DNA of 64,000 nt from Mariniphaga sediminis (GCF_003573545.1 NZ_QWET01000021.1:1-64000); one strand, 5' to 3'. Positions 36,105 to 45,933 are shown, counted from the first letter of the stretch. Notes: generated by a model from the sequence alone, not told the origin. Program-made: numbers and translations.

Positions 36105-37655
36105 ATGGCAAAACAAAAGGATACATCGCGAAAGGATTTGCAGTCGGAAAGTAAAGGTATATTGAAGTGGATTGAACAGTTGGGGAATAAACTGCCCCAT
36201 CCGTTCTGGCTGTTTGTATGGATTATTGGTTTTATTATTGTGCTGAGTGCCGTTGCTGCTTTTTCCGGAATCAGTGCAGTGGATCCCGGTTCTGGTGAAG
36301 TAGTAACACCGCAAAACCTTATCTCGGGTTGGGGGTTGCGGCGTTTTCTGGAGGAGATGGTTACCAACTTTGCCCATTTTGCGCCGTTCGGGTTGGTACT
36401 GGTAATGTTGATGGGGGTTTCGGTAGCCGAACGCAGCGGCCTGCTCACCATTATATTGCGTACCATGGCATTTGCTGTTCCGCGTAAGATTGTTTTACCT
36501 GTCATTTTTATTATTGGGGCGTGCGGAAACATCGGCTCCGATGCCGGAGTGGTAATTGTACCACCCATTGCCGCGTTAATATTCATGCAAATGGGGTTGC
36601 ATCCCATTGCAGGCCTTATTGCCGGGTATGCCGGTGCTACTGCCGGATTTACTGCCAACTTTTTTATTGCCGGAACCGACGTGCTTCTGGCGGGCATTAG
36701 TACCGAGGTGGTACAGCAGTTCGATCCCACCCTGGAGGTGAGCGCCACAGCCAACTGGTATTTTATGATTATTTCTACCCTGCTGCTTGGAATAGGAGGG
36801 GCGTTTGTCGCTTCACGTTTTACCATTCCCCGCACCCGGGGTTTTGCCATGGGCGACGGTTCGGTAGAGTCGTATGATGAGGCGCCCAAACTAACGGCTA
36901 CCGAAAGAAAAGGGTTAAAATATGCCGGATTGGTTACGTTGATTTATATCGTAATAATTGCGGCGTTGGTAATTCCGGCCAATGCACCATTGCGTAATCA
37001 GGAAACTGGCGGAGTGGTGCCTTCACCGTTTTTACGCGGACTGGTACCTATCCTCTTTTTCTTTTTTGCTCTTCCCGGGTACGTGTATGGAAAAATAACG
37101 GGCAGCATTACAAAACCCGACGACCTGCTAAAATTTATGGAGCAGGGAATGAAGGATCTTTCGGGCTATATTGTCCTGATGCTGGTAGTGGCGCAGTTTA
37201 TCAATCTTTTTAGCTGGAGCCGTCTGGATACTATTCTGGCCATTAACGGGGCGGAGTTTCTACAGTCAACCGGGCTAACCGGCCCGCTGATGTTCACTAT
37301 GTACATGATTCTGGTGGCCTTCCTGAATATTTTTATTGGCAGCGGTTCGGCGAAGTGGGCCATTTTTGCCCCCATTTTTATTCCCATGCTGGCACAGTTG
37401 GGGTATAATCCGGCCTTTATTCAGCTGATGTATCGTGTGGGAGATTCCATCACCAACGCTATCAGTCCGTTGTATGTTTATTTTCCGCTGCTCATCGGGT
37501 GGGTAAGAAAATACGATAAAAATGTAGGCATCGGCACCATTCTGTCTCTGCTCGTGCCTTATGCGGTGGTCCTGTTTATAATGTGGGTGGTATTGCTGTT
37601 TGTTTGGTTTTGGCTCGATCTTCCCATTGGAGTGGGCGAGGGGATATTCAGGTAG
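36105..37655 (+). CDS. AbgT-family membrane transporter
   Basis: 516-aa membrane protein of the AbgT family (p-aminobenzoyl-glutamate or antimetabolite transport, proton driven). It has the N-terminal LGNKLPHPFWLFVWII helix and the VSVAERSGLL region. It also has GACGNIGSDAGVVIVPPIAA and the helical hairpin GYAGATAGFTANFFIAGTD, then the second hairpin IGSGSAKWAIFAPIFIPM. About 11-13 helices. It is 180 nt downstream of the sulfatase fusion with its own likely promoter, so the link to polysaccharide use is unproven. Its last 8 nt overlap, tail to tail, the methyltransferase gene. Confidence 0.92.
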   Translation: MAKQKDTSRKDLQSESKGILKWIEQLGNKLPHPFWLFVWIIGFIIVLSAVAAFSGISAVDPGSGEVVTPQNLISGWGLRRFLEEMVTNFAHFAPFGLVLVMLMGVSVAERSGLLTIILRTMAFAVPRKIVLPVIFIIGACGNIGSDAGVVIVPPIAALIFMQMGLHPIAGLIAGYAGATAGFTANFFIAGTDVLLAGISTEVVQQFDPTLEVSATANWYFMIISTLLLGIGGAFVASRFTIPRTRGFAMGDGSVESYDEAPKLTATERKGLKYAGLVTLIYIVIIAALVIPANAPLRNQETGGVVPSPFLRGLVPILFFFFALPGYVYGKITGSITKPDDLLKFMEQGMKDLSGYIVLMLVVAQFINLFSWSRLDTILAINGAEFLQSTGLTGPLMFTMYMILVAFLNIFIGSGSAKWAIFAPIFIPMLAQLGYNPAFIQLMYRVGDSITNAISPLYVYFPLLIGWVRKYDKNVGIGTILSLLVPYAVVLFIMWVVLLFVWFWLDLPIGVGEGIFR

Positions 37656-38430
37656 GTTGATTTTTTTGGGCAATAACCAGCATCTCAAAGTCTTCGGTCG
37701 TCAGTTTATCGTTGCGCGAAAATGCACCCAGTCTGGCGCCGTAAATGTCAATTTCTAAATATCCGAGGGATTTCAGCAACCAGGTAATTTCACTCGGAAC
37801 GTAATAACGTTCATTGCATTCGAGTGTCTTTTTATTGCCCGCATCATCTACAAACGCCGTGGTATTATGATCGCGGAAAGTCATTAGATTGAATGTGTTA
37901 TTGCTATAAGTCGCATTCCCTTCGTCGGTGGTCGTGGTATCGAAAAAGTTTTCCACTGAATGAAAAAGGGCAAATAATCCATTCAGGGTGGTAAAGATGA
38001 ATATCCCTTTATTTTTCAGCGCTTTTGTTACATTCTGCAAAATGTCAAAGTTCATTTCATCGGTTTCCATCAGCGGGAATCCGCCTTCACAAAGCATAAG
38101 GGCCACATCAAATTCATTTACGAATGGAAGGTCTCTGGCGTCGTATTGTTGAAAATCAATGGAAAGGCCCTGGCTTTTTGCTTTTTCGCGGGCTTTGGCA
38201 AGTTGTGCTTCCGACAGGTCTATCCCTGTAACGGAGTAGCCCCGTTTGGTCAGTTCGATGGCATGCCTGCCGGTTCCACAACCAACATCCAGTATCTTCA
38301 ATGTTTTGTCGAACCGGAGCTCCTGCTCAATAAAATCGCATTCCCCCATTGTACCTTTTGTAAAACTTTCGCGTTCATAATGTTCCGCATAGTTTTCAAA
38401 GAAGGTTTCGTACCATTGTTTCTTTTTCAT
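37648..38430 (-). CDS. Class I SAM-dependent methyltransferase
   Basis: 260-aa cytosolic methyltransferase. The SAM site is KILDVGCGTGRHAIELTKRG (motif I, about residues 45-64) followed by VTGIDLSEAQL and YDARDLPF. The middle EGGFPLMETDE and a C-terminal beta-rich part (ERYYVPSEITWLLKSLG) match small-molecule methyltransferases. No target can be assigned. It stands alone between the AbgT gene and a DUF1080 lipoprotein on the same strand (62-nt gap). Confidence 0.85.
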   Translation of the reverse strand: MKKKQWYETFFENYAEHYERESFTKGTMGECDFIEQELRFDKTLKILDVGCGTGRHAIELTKRGYSVTGIDLSEAQLAKAREKAKSQGLSIDFQQYDARDLPFVNEFDVALMLCEGGFPLMETDEMNFDILQNVTKALKNKGIFIFTTLNGLFALFHSVENFFDTTTTDEGNATYSNNTFNLMTFRDHNTTAFVDDAGNKKTLECNERYYVPSEITWLLKSLGYLEIDIYGARLGAFSRNDKLTTEDFEMLVIAQKNQPT

Positions 38431-38492
38431 GTTGTTAAATTATTGTTTTACTGAATTAGCTGTATTTAATTCTTCGGTATTTTCAAAAAGTG

Positions 38493-39188
38493 TTAGTGCC
38501 CGGCTTGTAAGTCCGGTTTTACTTGAATATTTCGTAAAGCCGCGGTAGTTACCCAGGAGCAAATGCCAAAGGGTTTGGAAAGTTCTACTTCGGGCCGGAT
38601 GGAAAGTTTCCGGTTTTCGGTGGCAAAGTCCACCATTTTCTCTTCGTTTATCCAGGCTTCGATTTTTTCCGGCGTAACCTTCAGATGGATATGATACCAG
38701 GTGTCGTGTTCAAATTTTTTTAATGTTCGGGTCTCATTTTCGGAAGCATCGTAACCGTCGATATTACTGAGCCCGACCACCGGGCCACCCCAACCGCCAA
38801 TAATCAGGGAGCAGAACGACTCGGCAACCGGGAAAGTCATTCCGCAGAAAAAATCATTGCCGGTTATTTTTTTTGCCTCCAACTGCACTTCATAATTTAT
38901 GGTGGGAAAATTGCCTGTCCAGGTGATGCCTGTGCAGCCGTCACCCATCCCCAGCACAATATTGCCGCCGGAAATACGCACCGGTCCCTGCGTGCCGAAG
39001 TTGGTTACCTCCCAACCATTCAGCGTCTCCCCGTCAAAAAGGGAAACCCATCCCGGTTCAGCGCTTTTGGTTTGCGGAGTGGTACGATTCTCTGTTTTTG
39101 GATTTCCGGTACAGGAGGCGAGGACCAGCAAAAGTGCTGCCAGCACAGGAATTTGGGTTCGTTTTAGAGTGAGTGAATATGATTTCAT
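38493..39188 (-). CDS. DUF1080 (3-keto-disaccharide hydrolase-like) lipoprotein
   Basis: 231-aa lipoprotein with lipobox VLASC. After an unstructured Thr/Pro/Lys linker comes a DUF1080 jelly-roll: GWVSLFDGETLNGWEVTN, GNIVLGMGDG, and WYHIHLKVTPEKIEAWINEE. Members bind or hydrolyse 3-keto glycosides or laminate onto sugars outside the cell; catalytic residues are not settled. It may belong functionally to the polysaccharide block upstream, although it is on the opposite strand. It diverges from the hybrid kinase gene. Confidence 0.85.
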   Translation of the reverse strand: MKSYSLTLKRTQIPVLAALLLVLASCTGNPKTENRTTPQTKSAEPGWVSLFDGETLNGWEVTNFGTQGPVRISGGNIVLGMGDGCTGITWTGNFPTINYEVQLEAKKITGNDFFCGMTFPVAESFCSLIIGGWGGPVVGLSNIDGYDASENETRTLKKFEHDTWYHIHLKVTPEKIEAWINEEKMVDFATENRKLSIRPEVELSKPFGICSWVTTAALRNIQVKPDLQAGH

Positions 39189-39295
39189 GTGTATAAACTT
39201 TTGTTGCTCTCTCTTATATCAGATTAGATGTTCTTTGCAAAAATAACAAAGGATAGCACTTTTTAGATCCGCTTTTTCATTTTACCTTTATAAGC

Positions 39296-41728
39296 ATGAA
39301 TGAATATTTGAACAGGCAACTGGATCAAATCAGTAAGCTCATTTCGGGTTTGAAAGGGGCGGATGTCGGTTTGGAGAAGCTGATCGAACTCGACCGGTCG
39401 CTCGAAATGCTGAGCAACCTGATTAAGACTGTCCGGCTCGAAGGACAGGAAGATTTTACGGAGCTTAATGATCAGGGGGTAAAGCAGGATGCAGCTTTTT
39501 ATTTCAACCGACAGTTCCGGGTGGTTCGTTTTGTGGGATCCTACGAAAATATATTCGGTTCAGGAAAAATTGATGATCTCCCCGAAGTAAGTTCATTTTT
39601 TAATGCAGCAGGTTTCGACCATTTTCGGGAAAAGACAGAGTCGTTGCTGGAAACCGGGGAACCGCAATCGTTTTATGCTGAGATTATTTCAAAAAACGGA
39701 TTATTATTGCCGGTACATTTTCTGCTCGAGAAAATTTCCTTTAGCGCCGGACAGGAGATAGTCACTGCCGGAATGGTATTTTTCAGTCAGACGCCCACCG
39801 TGCTGGAAAACTATCGTGAAATTTTGATAGAAAACCTTCCCGGAATGGACGTATATCTTTTCGATACCCAATTCCGGCATGTTTTGTCGGGAGGGCGGGA
39901 AAAGGAACGCCTGGGGCTTTCCAATGCCGATTTCATTGGTAAAACCCTTTTTGAGGTGTATGGTGAAAAGACCCGAAAACGTCTTTTCCCGTTTTACCGC
40001 AATGCACTCGACGGTAAATTGTCGGAAGGGGAGGTGCGGATAAAAGGGCGTGTGTATTTTATCAGTGCCACACCGGTACGGGGCATTGACAAACAGGTGG
40101 TGGGAGGAGCCTTAATTTCCCAGGATGTCACAAAAGAGAAAGAGGTCGAAAAAAATCTGTTACGGGCTAAGCGTGAAGCGGAAGAAGCCGATAAGGCCAA
40201 ATCCCTTTTTCTGGCTAGCATGAGCCATGAAATCAGGACGCCCCTGAATGCTATTATCGGGTTCACCGATCTGCTTCATAAAACCGATTTAACGCCAAAA
40301 CAGAAAAAGTTCAGTCGATTGATCAGCCAGTCATCGGAGCATTTGCTTTCGGTTGTCAACGAAGTGCTTTTCCTTTTCAAACTTGGAATGGGAAAGGTGT
40401 ATATTGAAAAAGTGCCGTTTAATCTCCACGAACTGATTCGGAATGTGCGTGAATCGCTTATATTCCGTGCCAATGAGAAAGACCTGGAGTTTGTTTACTC
40501 TATTCATTCCGGTGTGCCGGAGGTGGTGGCGGGTGACCCCTTTCGTCTGAAGCAGATTATTTCAAATCTTGTAGGAAATGCGATTAAATTTACCGATGAC
40601 GGAAGGGTGTGTGTCCGGGTTTCAAAAGAGAAAAGTATCCGAAAGCGTGTGTTTTTGCGGTTTGAAGTGGAAGACACAGGAATAGGTATTCCGAAGAAAG
40701 ATTTGGATTTTATTTTTGATGAATTTGCCCAGTCGGGAATTGGAAATGAAAAAAGACGGAAAGGCGCCGGCCTGGGGCTTACCATTGTGAAAAAACTGGT
40801 GGATTTGCTTGGTGGCAGAATGGGTGTGGAAAGTTTGCCTGGGGAAGGCTCAACGTTTTTCGCCGTTATTCCGTTTGAAAAAACGGACGCTGATGTTTCT
40901 GAAGTGCAGGAGAAAGATTACGGAGGTACTTTTAACCTGTTGGAAGGCAAGCGTATTTTATATGCCGACGACGATGAGAATAACCTCCTGCTCGGAGAAT
41001 CAATCCTAAAAGACTGGAACGTGGACTATGAATTGGCTGTTGACGGTGCGGAAGCGCTGGAGTTGTTGAGAAGGGAGCCTTTCGACCTGGTGTTGCTGGA
41101 TATCCACATGCCCAAACTTTCGGGAGTAGAGGTACTGAAAAAGGTAAAAATGGATGAAACAAACCCCAATAAAAACGTCAAAATGTTGGCTGTGACTGCA
41201 AATATTATGAGAAATGATATTCAGAGATATTTAAGAAGCGGATTCGACAGCTATATTGTAAAACCTTTCAGGGAAGAAAATCTTTACAGCAAGATTTGTA
41301 ACCTGTTGGATTTGGAGCCTCCGGTGTTGGGGAAAGACACCTTTCCTGTTTCAACCTCCAAAACCGGAATTACATCTGAAAGGTTTGATACCTCTCTTTT
41401 GTTAAAAACATCGGGCGGGGACATTGCTTTTTTTAACCAGATGATTGATACGTTTATTTCCGGGGCAAAAGAGGCTTCTGAAGGGATGGTGGCAGCGGTT
41501 CAGACCAAAAACCGGAACGAAATTGGTAAAAGGGCACACAAGGCAATTCCCTCATTTCGCTATTTTGGGTTGACCCGGTTGGTTAGTAGCCTGATGAAAC
41601 TGGAAGAGATGACTCTCCGGCAAAGAAAAACAGAACCAGTGGAAGAGTTGGTAGCCTCATTGGTGAAAGAAATTGAAAAAATGGTTCGTCTTGCGGAAGA
41701 AGCTAAAATTCCGGAAGATGGGAACTGA
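39296..41728 (+). CDS. Hybrid sensor histidine kinase with receiver and Hpt domains
   Basis: 810-aa soluble kinase, with no membrane helix. An N-terminal helix and two PAS-like regions (about 60-280) precede the HisKA domain (H311 in SMSHEIRTPLNA), the HATPase domain (N428 in NLVGNAIKF, DTGIGIP, GAGLGLTIVKK), a receiver (D602 in LLDIHMPKLSG) and a C-terminal Hpt domain (H748 in RAHKAIPSFRYFG). A full internal phosphorelay is therefore possible, H311 to D602 to H748 and on to a separate regulator. The sigma-54 regulator gene 41 nt downstream is the likely final acceptor. The signal is unknown and must be cytosolic. Confidence 0.93.
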   Translation: MNEYLNRQLDQISKLISGLKGADVGLEKLIELDRSLEMLSNLIKTVRLEGQEDFTELNDQGVKQDAAFYFNRQFRVVRFVGSYENIFGSGKIDDLPEVSSFFNAAGFDHFREKTESLLETGEPQSFYAEIISKNGLLLPVHFLLEKISFSAGQEIVTAGMVFFSQTPTVLENYREILIENLPGMDVYLFDTQFRHVLSGGREKERLGLSNADFIGKTLFEVYGEKTRKRLFPFYRNALDGKLSEGEVRIKGRVYFISATPVRGIDKQVVGGALISQDVTKEKEVEKNLLRAKREAEEADKAKSLFLASMSHEIRTPLNAIIGFTDLLHKTDLTPKQKKFSRLISQSSEHLLSVVNEVLFLFKLGMGKVYIEKVPFNLHELIRNVRESLIFRANEKDLEFVYSIHSGVPEVVAGDPFRLKQIISNLVGNAIKFTDDGRVCVRVSKEKSIRKRVFLRFEVEDTGIGIPKKDLDFIFDEFAQSGIGNEKRRKGAGLGLTIVKKLVDLLGGRMGVESLPGEGSTFFAVIPFEKTDADVSEVQEKDYGGTFNLLEGKRILYADDDENNLLLGESILKDWNVDYELAVDGAEALELLRREPFDLVLLDIHMPKLSGVEVLKKVKMDETNPNKNVKMLAVTANIMRNDIQRYLRSGFDSYIVKPFREENLYSKICNLLDLEPPVLGKDTFPVSTSKTGITSERFDTSLLLKTSGGDIAFFNQMIDTFISGAKEASEGMVAAVQTKNRNEIGKRAHKAIPSFRYFGLTRLVSSLMKLEEMTLRQRKTEPVEELVASLVKEIEKMVRLAEEAKIPEDGN

Positions 41729-41769
41729 ATCTCCAAAGTTTTGGTTAGTTTTGTTCAAACGGCAATCCA

Positions 41770-43119
41770 ATGGCAAGAATTCTCATCATCGACGACGATA
41801 TATTTATTTGTAAGGCAATTCAAAAACAACTTGCCAATAAAGGTTTCCGTACGGAAATTGCTTTTTCGGGAAATGCCGGCCTAAAGTTGCTGAAGGAGAA
41901 ATCGTTCAGCTTGGTTTTGTGTGACTTCAGGCTTCCCGATAAAGATGGGTTGGAAATCCTTCGGGAAGTAAAGCAGATGGATACACGTATCCCGGTGGTA
42001 ATTATCACGGCTTATGCCGATGTGCGTATGGCGGTGAAGCTAATGAAACAGGGCGCGTACGATTACCTGACCAAGCCGTTGCAACACGAAGAAATTGTGA
42101 GCCTGGCAAAGCAGTTGACCGGCACCACAAAAAAAAGCGGTTCCTCCGATGTTTTCGAAGATTTTTTGGTGGGAGAAAATCCGGGGTTTAAGCAGGCTGT
42201 AAAATTTGCGAAAAAGGTGGCTCCTACAGGAATGTCGGTGTTGATTGAGGGGGAAACCGGAACAGGAAAAGAATATGTGGCCCGGTATATTCACCGGAAT
42301 AGCAGCCGGAAGAATAAACCTTTTGTGGCGGTTGATTGCGGCGCTATTCCAAAAGAACTGGCAGGAAGCGAACTTTTCGGCCATGTGAAAGGATCGTTTA
42401 CCGGTGCCGTGGGCGATAAAACCGGAGTTTTTCAGCAAGCCGATGGTGGAACTCTTTTTCTCGATGAAATAGGAAACCTCAGCTACAGTGTGCAGGTACA
42501 GTTGCTTCGCACGCTTCAGGAAAAAACGGTTACACGGATTGGGGAAAACAAACCGGTGAAAGTGGATGTAAGGGTGATTGCCGCTACTAACGAAACGTTG
42601 ACCCGGCAGGTGGAAGAGAATAACTTCAGGGAAGATTTGCTGCACCGCATCAACGAATTTAAAATTGTTTTGCCTCCCTTGCGAAAAAGGCAGGAAGACA
42701 TTCTTTTCTTTGCCGATCATTTCAGGAAACTGGCTAATGAAGAACTGGATCAGCAGGTTGAACAATTTTCGGACGATGTACGGGAAATATTTTTTCGCTA
42801 CGAGTGGCCCGGAAACATGAGAGAAATGAAAAATGTTGTGAAGCGTGCTGTGCTGCTTTCTTCCGGAGAGATACTCTCGTCCCGGGCACTTCCGGAAGAA
42901 ATTGTACAGTTTTCATCTGTGCAGACTTTTCCAGGAGAAGGAATTAACGAAAATAACCAGGAACAAACATTGAAAAAATTGACCTCCGGCGCTGAAAAGG
43001 AGATCATTATCAAAGCCATTGAAGCAGCCGGATATAACAAATCGAAGGCAGCCCGAACGCTTAATATTGACCGAAAAACACTTTACAATAAAATCAGGCA
43101 ATACGGTATCGATATCTAA
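41770..43119 (+). CDS. NtrC-type sigma-54-dependent response regulator
   Basis: 449-aa regulator: receiver (D52 in [11 protein letters not shown]), AAA+ ATPase with Walker A GETGTGKE (161-168), the sigma-54 contact loop as GSFTGA (208-213; Ser instead of the common Ala), [10 protein letters not shown], and a C-terminal Fis-type helix-turn-helix ([20 protein letters not shown]). It activates sigma-54 promoters when phosphorylated. It lies directly after the hybrid kinase, forming a likely cognate pair. Target promoters were not found with confidence in the window. Confidence 0.95.
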   Translation: MARILIIDDDIFICKAIQKQLANKGFRTEIAFSGNAGLKLLKEKSFSLVLCDFRLPDKDGLEILREVKQMDTRIPVVIITAYADVRMAVKLMKQGAYDYLTKPLQHEEIVSLAKQLTGTTKKSGSSDVFEDFLVGENPGFKQAVKFAKKVAPTGMSVLIEGETGTGKEYVARYIHRNSSRKNKPFVAVDCGAIPKELAGSELFGHVKGSFTGAVGDKTGVFQQADGGTLFLDEIGNLSYSVQVQLLRTLQEKTVTRIGENKPVKVDVRVIAATNETLTRQVEENNFREDLLHRINEFKIVLPPLRKRQEDILFFADHFRKLANEELDQQVEQFSDDVREIFFRYEWPGNMREMKNVVKRAVLLSSGEILSSRALPEEIVQFSSVQTFPGEGINENNQEQTLKKLTSGAEKEIIIKAIEAAGYNKSKAARTLNIDRKTLYNKIRQYGIDI

Positions 43120-43253
43120 CCCGGGTTAACTTCCAAACAGTATTTTCTGTAGCTAAAAAAATCAAAAGAAAGGTTTTTTAAAATAGTTGTTCGCACCCGG
43201 AGTTTTTTTGGAATAGAAATTGACTTTTTTCTTTTACAAAAACAAGCGTTGTG

Positions 43254-43658
43254 ATGAGGCAAAAAAGAAAAAAGGTGTTGTGTGTTGATTCCGATCCCTC
43301 CTTCCTCGATCTCCAGAAAAAAACGTTAACCCATAAGAAGATTGGGCATTGTTTTTTCGGATTTAATGATTTTGGAGATGCTATTCATTTTATTGAAAAA
43401 CAGGTTATTCCCCACAATGAAAAGTTGGATTACATCCTGCTGGACCAGAAAATTTTGGGTAAAGAACTGGTGTCCTCTCTGGAAAAAATTTCGGGGTTGA
43501 AAAATTTCCTGAAAAAGTCTGAAATCATTGTGTGTACCAATGAAAATAACAATGCCTTGCGCAACCAGGTTATGCAATATCCTTTTGTAAGCGCGTTTTT
43601 GGTAAAACCGATTCCATCCAACTATATTGAATTTCTAATTACCGGGCAATCGGACTGA
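43254..43658 (+). CDS. Stand-alone receiver-domain protein
   Basis: 134-aa single receiver domain. The acidic pair is in VDSDPS, the phosphoacceptor is D64 in YILLDQKILG, and the conserved Lys is in FLVKPI. A GTG one codon earlier is also possible. It has no output domain, so it may tune the neighbouring kinase/NtrC phosphorelay by acting as a phosphate sink or link, like other single-domain regulators. It is 134 nt from the NtrC gene on the same strand. Confidence 0.85.
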   Translation: MRQKRKKVLCVDSDPSFLDLQKKTLTHKKIGHCFFGFNDFGDAIHFIEKQVIPHNEKLDYILLDQKILGKELVSSLEKISGLKNFLKKSEIIVCTNENNNALRNQVMQYPFVSAFLVKPIPSNYIEFLITGQSD

Positions 43659-43884
43659 ATAGGGGATAGGGTTTTGTGGAAATCATCTGATTTCTTTCCA
43701 CAGGTTGAGGAAACCTTTCCTCACCTCTATTTGTATTCTGGGTTTCCAGAGACGTTTATCTTTCTGATTTTCAGTATTTGTTTTTTTTGTCCGGGTGGGG
43801 ACGGAAGCTGGAATACTTTTTTCATAAAGAAGAATGAACAAGAGAGAAATAAATAGAAGTATTAACATTAAAAATGAAGATGCC

Positions 43885-44184
43885 ATGAAAAAAGGAACAA
43901 GAAATGCATTGTTGGGATTTGTTGCCGGAGCGGCAGCAGGAGCTTTAACCGGAATTTTACTTGCGCCCGACAAGGGTTCGAAAACACGGAAAGAAATCTC
44001 AAAAAAAGTAAAGAATGTGTCGAAAGACATTACCGATACGCTGAGTGAAAAAGTAGACCACCTGAAAGAACAGGTAAATGAGGTGGTGAATGAAATGCGT
44101 GGTAAAGCCAAAGATGCAGAAGAAAAGGTAAAAGAAAAAGTGAAGGAAAAAACTGCTGCAGAATCAGCGAAAGCAACCAACTAG
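43885..44184 (+). CDS. YtxH-family small envelope-stress protein
   Basis: 99-aa protein with one N-terminal glycine-rich membrane helix (LLGFVAGAAAGALTGILLAP), then a long charged helix of Lys/Glu heptads likely to form a coiled coil. This is the YtxH pattern, often induced under stress. An upstream ATG at 43834 would add 17 residues; the RBS-like AAGATGCC and the usual MKKGTRN start favour 43885. It opens a short run with a holin-like membrane protein and a 70-aa protein. Confidence 0.8.
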   Translation: MKKGTRNALLGFVAGAAAGALTGILLAPDKGSKTRKEISKKVKNVSKDITDTLSEKVDHLKEQVNEVVNEMRGKAKDAEEKVKEKVKEKTAAESAKATN

Positions 44185-44223
44185 AAAAAGGAATCTGACT
44201 GTTTAACCGTATATTTTGATGCA

Positions 44224-44577
44224 ATGAGTAAAGAACTGACAAAAAACTTAGGAGAGTTGAACGGCTCCGTAAAAAGTTATGTCCAGGCAAAGATTGACCT
44301 GGTAAAACTTACGTTTCTGGAGAAAATCACAAGGTTTACATCCTATCTATTCAATTTCCTGGTTGTTTTAATGTTTTCCATGCTGGCAATTGGTTTTGCT
44401 GCTGCAGCATTCGCCGTTTGGTATGGTGAAACTTATAATAACTATGTGGAAGGAATGCTCATTGCAGGTGGCGTACTCATTCTGACAGCGTTAGTTTTTA
44501 TCCTTTTGCGAAAACAGATTGTGACCGGATCGGTTATTAAAAACTTTTCGAAAATATTATTTGAGGAAGAAGAATAA
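44224..44577 (+). CDS. Holin-like (Phage_holin_3_6 / DUF1469-type) membrane protein
   Basis: 117-aa protein with an amphipathic N-terminal helix and two strong membrane helices (FNFLVVLMFSMLAIGFAAAAF and the segment GMLIAGGVLILTALVFILL). This matches the holin-X family, common next to YtxH genes in Bacteroidota. There is no phage context, so it is better seen as an envelope protein than a lysis protein. Role unknown. Confidence 0.7.
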   Translation: MSKELTKNLGELNGSVKSYVQAKIDLVKLTFLEKITRFTSYLFNFLVVLMFSMLAIGFAAAAFAVWYGETYNNYVEGMLIAGGVLILTALVFILLRKQIVTGSVIKNFSKILFEEEE

Positions 44578-44704
44578 TGCCAGGATGAAATGTCCGTGAG
44601 CGAAATTATCAAAAACAGGAAGATACTTGTGTGGCGAATTCCCTGTCTGACTCTATCAGTCGGCAAGGCATGTGTGCGCCATTAAAAAAGAATAATTAAA
44701 ACAC

Positions 44705-44917
44705 ATGAAAACGATTAAGAATATGCGTGAGTTGCGCCTGGTAAGGCAGAAGCTGGAGTTCCAGGAACAATTGTATGAAAAAGAACTGGCCGAGTCGACA
44801 GCCGACATAATTGACAATCTTACCGACAAACTGAGGGATACGGCTTTCGATGTAGGATCGCGCCTGCTACTCCGGCTTATTCACTCACGCCGGAAACATC
44901 ATACTCCCGAAGAGTAG
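44705..44917 (+). CDS. Small charged helical protein
   Basis: 70-aa protein, highly helical and charged, no membrane segment or known motif (LRLVRQKLEFQEQLYEKEL). It follows the YtxH and holin-like genes (127-nt gap) on the same strand, a grouping seen in Bacteroidota, so it may be a partner of those membrane proteins. I do not recognise a function. Confidence 0.6.
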   Translation: MKTIKNMRELRLVRQKLEFQEQLYEKELAESTADIIDNLTDKLRDTAFDVGSRLLLRLIHSRRKHHTPEE

Positions 44918-44943
44918 GATTTTAATTTATAAGCTGTATTGTC

Positions 44944-45807
44944 ATGGAAACAAATTTATTATTGCTCGATTCGTACAAAAATATGGAAGATTTGGTTGCG
45001 TATGCTTTTTCTTTTAGCAACCGGTTGAAACGAAATTTGAAAATTGTATATGTATTTGATTTTGACTGGATGCGACAATCGTTTATGGTAGGAGCTACCG
45101 GTCCGGTGAACCCTGCATTGGTTGCCGTGGAGAAAAATGCCAGGAAAGAGTTTAAAGTGGCTGAAACAAAAATCAGGGAGGTGGCTGCCGACTACATGAA
45201 AAAACATGCCGTAAAAATTTCTTTTGAAGTGCATGTAACGGAAATGAACCGTATTGATGTAGTACAGAATGAATTGGATAAAGAACCTGGTTTGATATTG
45301 TTTATTAGCAATCATCAAAGTTATTCTGAAGCATCCGGCGGACTGGTAGGGTACCCCAACCTGATAGAACATGTAGGTTGTCCGGTATTTGTAATTCCGG
45401 AAAATGCACGTCATGCTGTATTGAAGGAAGTGGTATATGCGTCCGATTTTAATCCGGAAGACGCAGATGCCCTGAAACATCTTCTCCGTTTGATTCATAA
45501 TTCGGCAAATGCCAGGATAACTGTGTTGCATAATGAAAAAAATTATGGATTTGAGGAAAAATTAATGTGGACCGGTTTTAAGGAAATCGTAAAGGAAGAA
45601 ACCGGGAATCGAAAACTATCATTCAGCCTTAAAAATAATAAAGATACGGTAAGCGCCATTGAAGAATTTGCCGGAGAAAATGATCCTGATTTACTTGTTA
45701 TTATGAAGGAAAGAAAGGGCTTTTTTGAGGAAATGTTTACTCAGAATGAAACAAAAAGTGTGTTAACACATTTCCATAAACCGGTATTGGTTTACCACGA
45801 AAATTAG
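44944..45807 (+). CDS. Tandem universal stress protein
   Basis: 287-aa cytosolic protein made of two UspA-type alpha/beta domains (about 1-150 and 155-287). The first ends in CPVFVIPEN and the second starts at VVYASDFNPEDAD, each with the Usp order of strands. The classical G-x2-G-x9-G-S/T ATP loop is poorly kept in both, so nucleotide binding is uncertain. It closes the YtxH run and is followed by a terminator. Confidence 0.85.
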   Translation: METNLLLLDSYKNMEDLVAYAFSFSNRLKRNLKIVYVFDFDWMRQSFMVGATGPVNPALVAVEKNARKEFKVAETKIREVAADYMKKHAVKISFEVHVTEMNRIDVVQNELDKEPGLILFISNHQSYSEASGGLVGYPNLIEHVGCPVFVIPENARHAVLKEVVYASDFNPEDADALKHLLRLIHNSANARITVLHNEKNYGFEEKLMWTGFKEIVKEETGNRKLSFSLKNNKDTVSAIEEFAGENDPDLLVIMKERKGFFEEMFTQNETKSVLTHFHKPVLVYHEN

Positions 45808-45828
45808 ATTTTTTACTTGTCGATTCGT

Positions 45829-45870
45829 AGCCGGTCTGTCATTAATAAGAATGCAGGCCGGTTATTTTTT
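45829..45870 (+). terminator. Terminator of the tandem Usp gene
   Basis: Arms AGCCGGTCTG and CAGGCCGGTT with two wobble pairs around a 15-nt loop, followed by ATTTTTT. Confidence 0.8.
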
Positions 45871-45902
45871 ATCAGAAATTGTTCTTTTGGCTGAAAAAAG
45901 AT

Positions 45903-45933
45903 TTTGACAATGAAAAAACAATTAATACATTTG
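45903..45933 (+). promoter_or_regulatory. Promoter of the tRNA genes
   Basis: TTTG within TTTTGACA (45903-45909), a 19-nt spacer and TACATTTG (45926-45933), an exact match to the Bacteroidota -7 TAnnTTTG. It is the strongest promoter visible in the window and lies about 175 nt upstream of tRNA-Ser. Confidence 0.85.

Noticed and set aside
25080-37655. SusC/SusD outer membrane pair in the polysaccharide block
   Set aside because: No protein of the right size or TonB-box, plug or SusD motif is present.
44224-44577. Phage lysis module based on the holin-like gene
   Set aside because: No endolysin, terminase, capsid or integrase is nearby; the protein fits a chromosomal membrane family.
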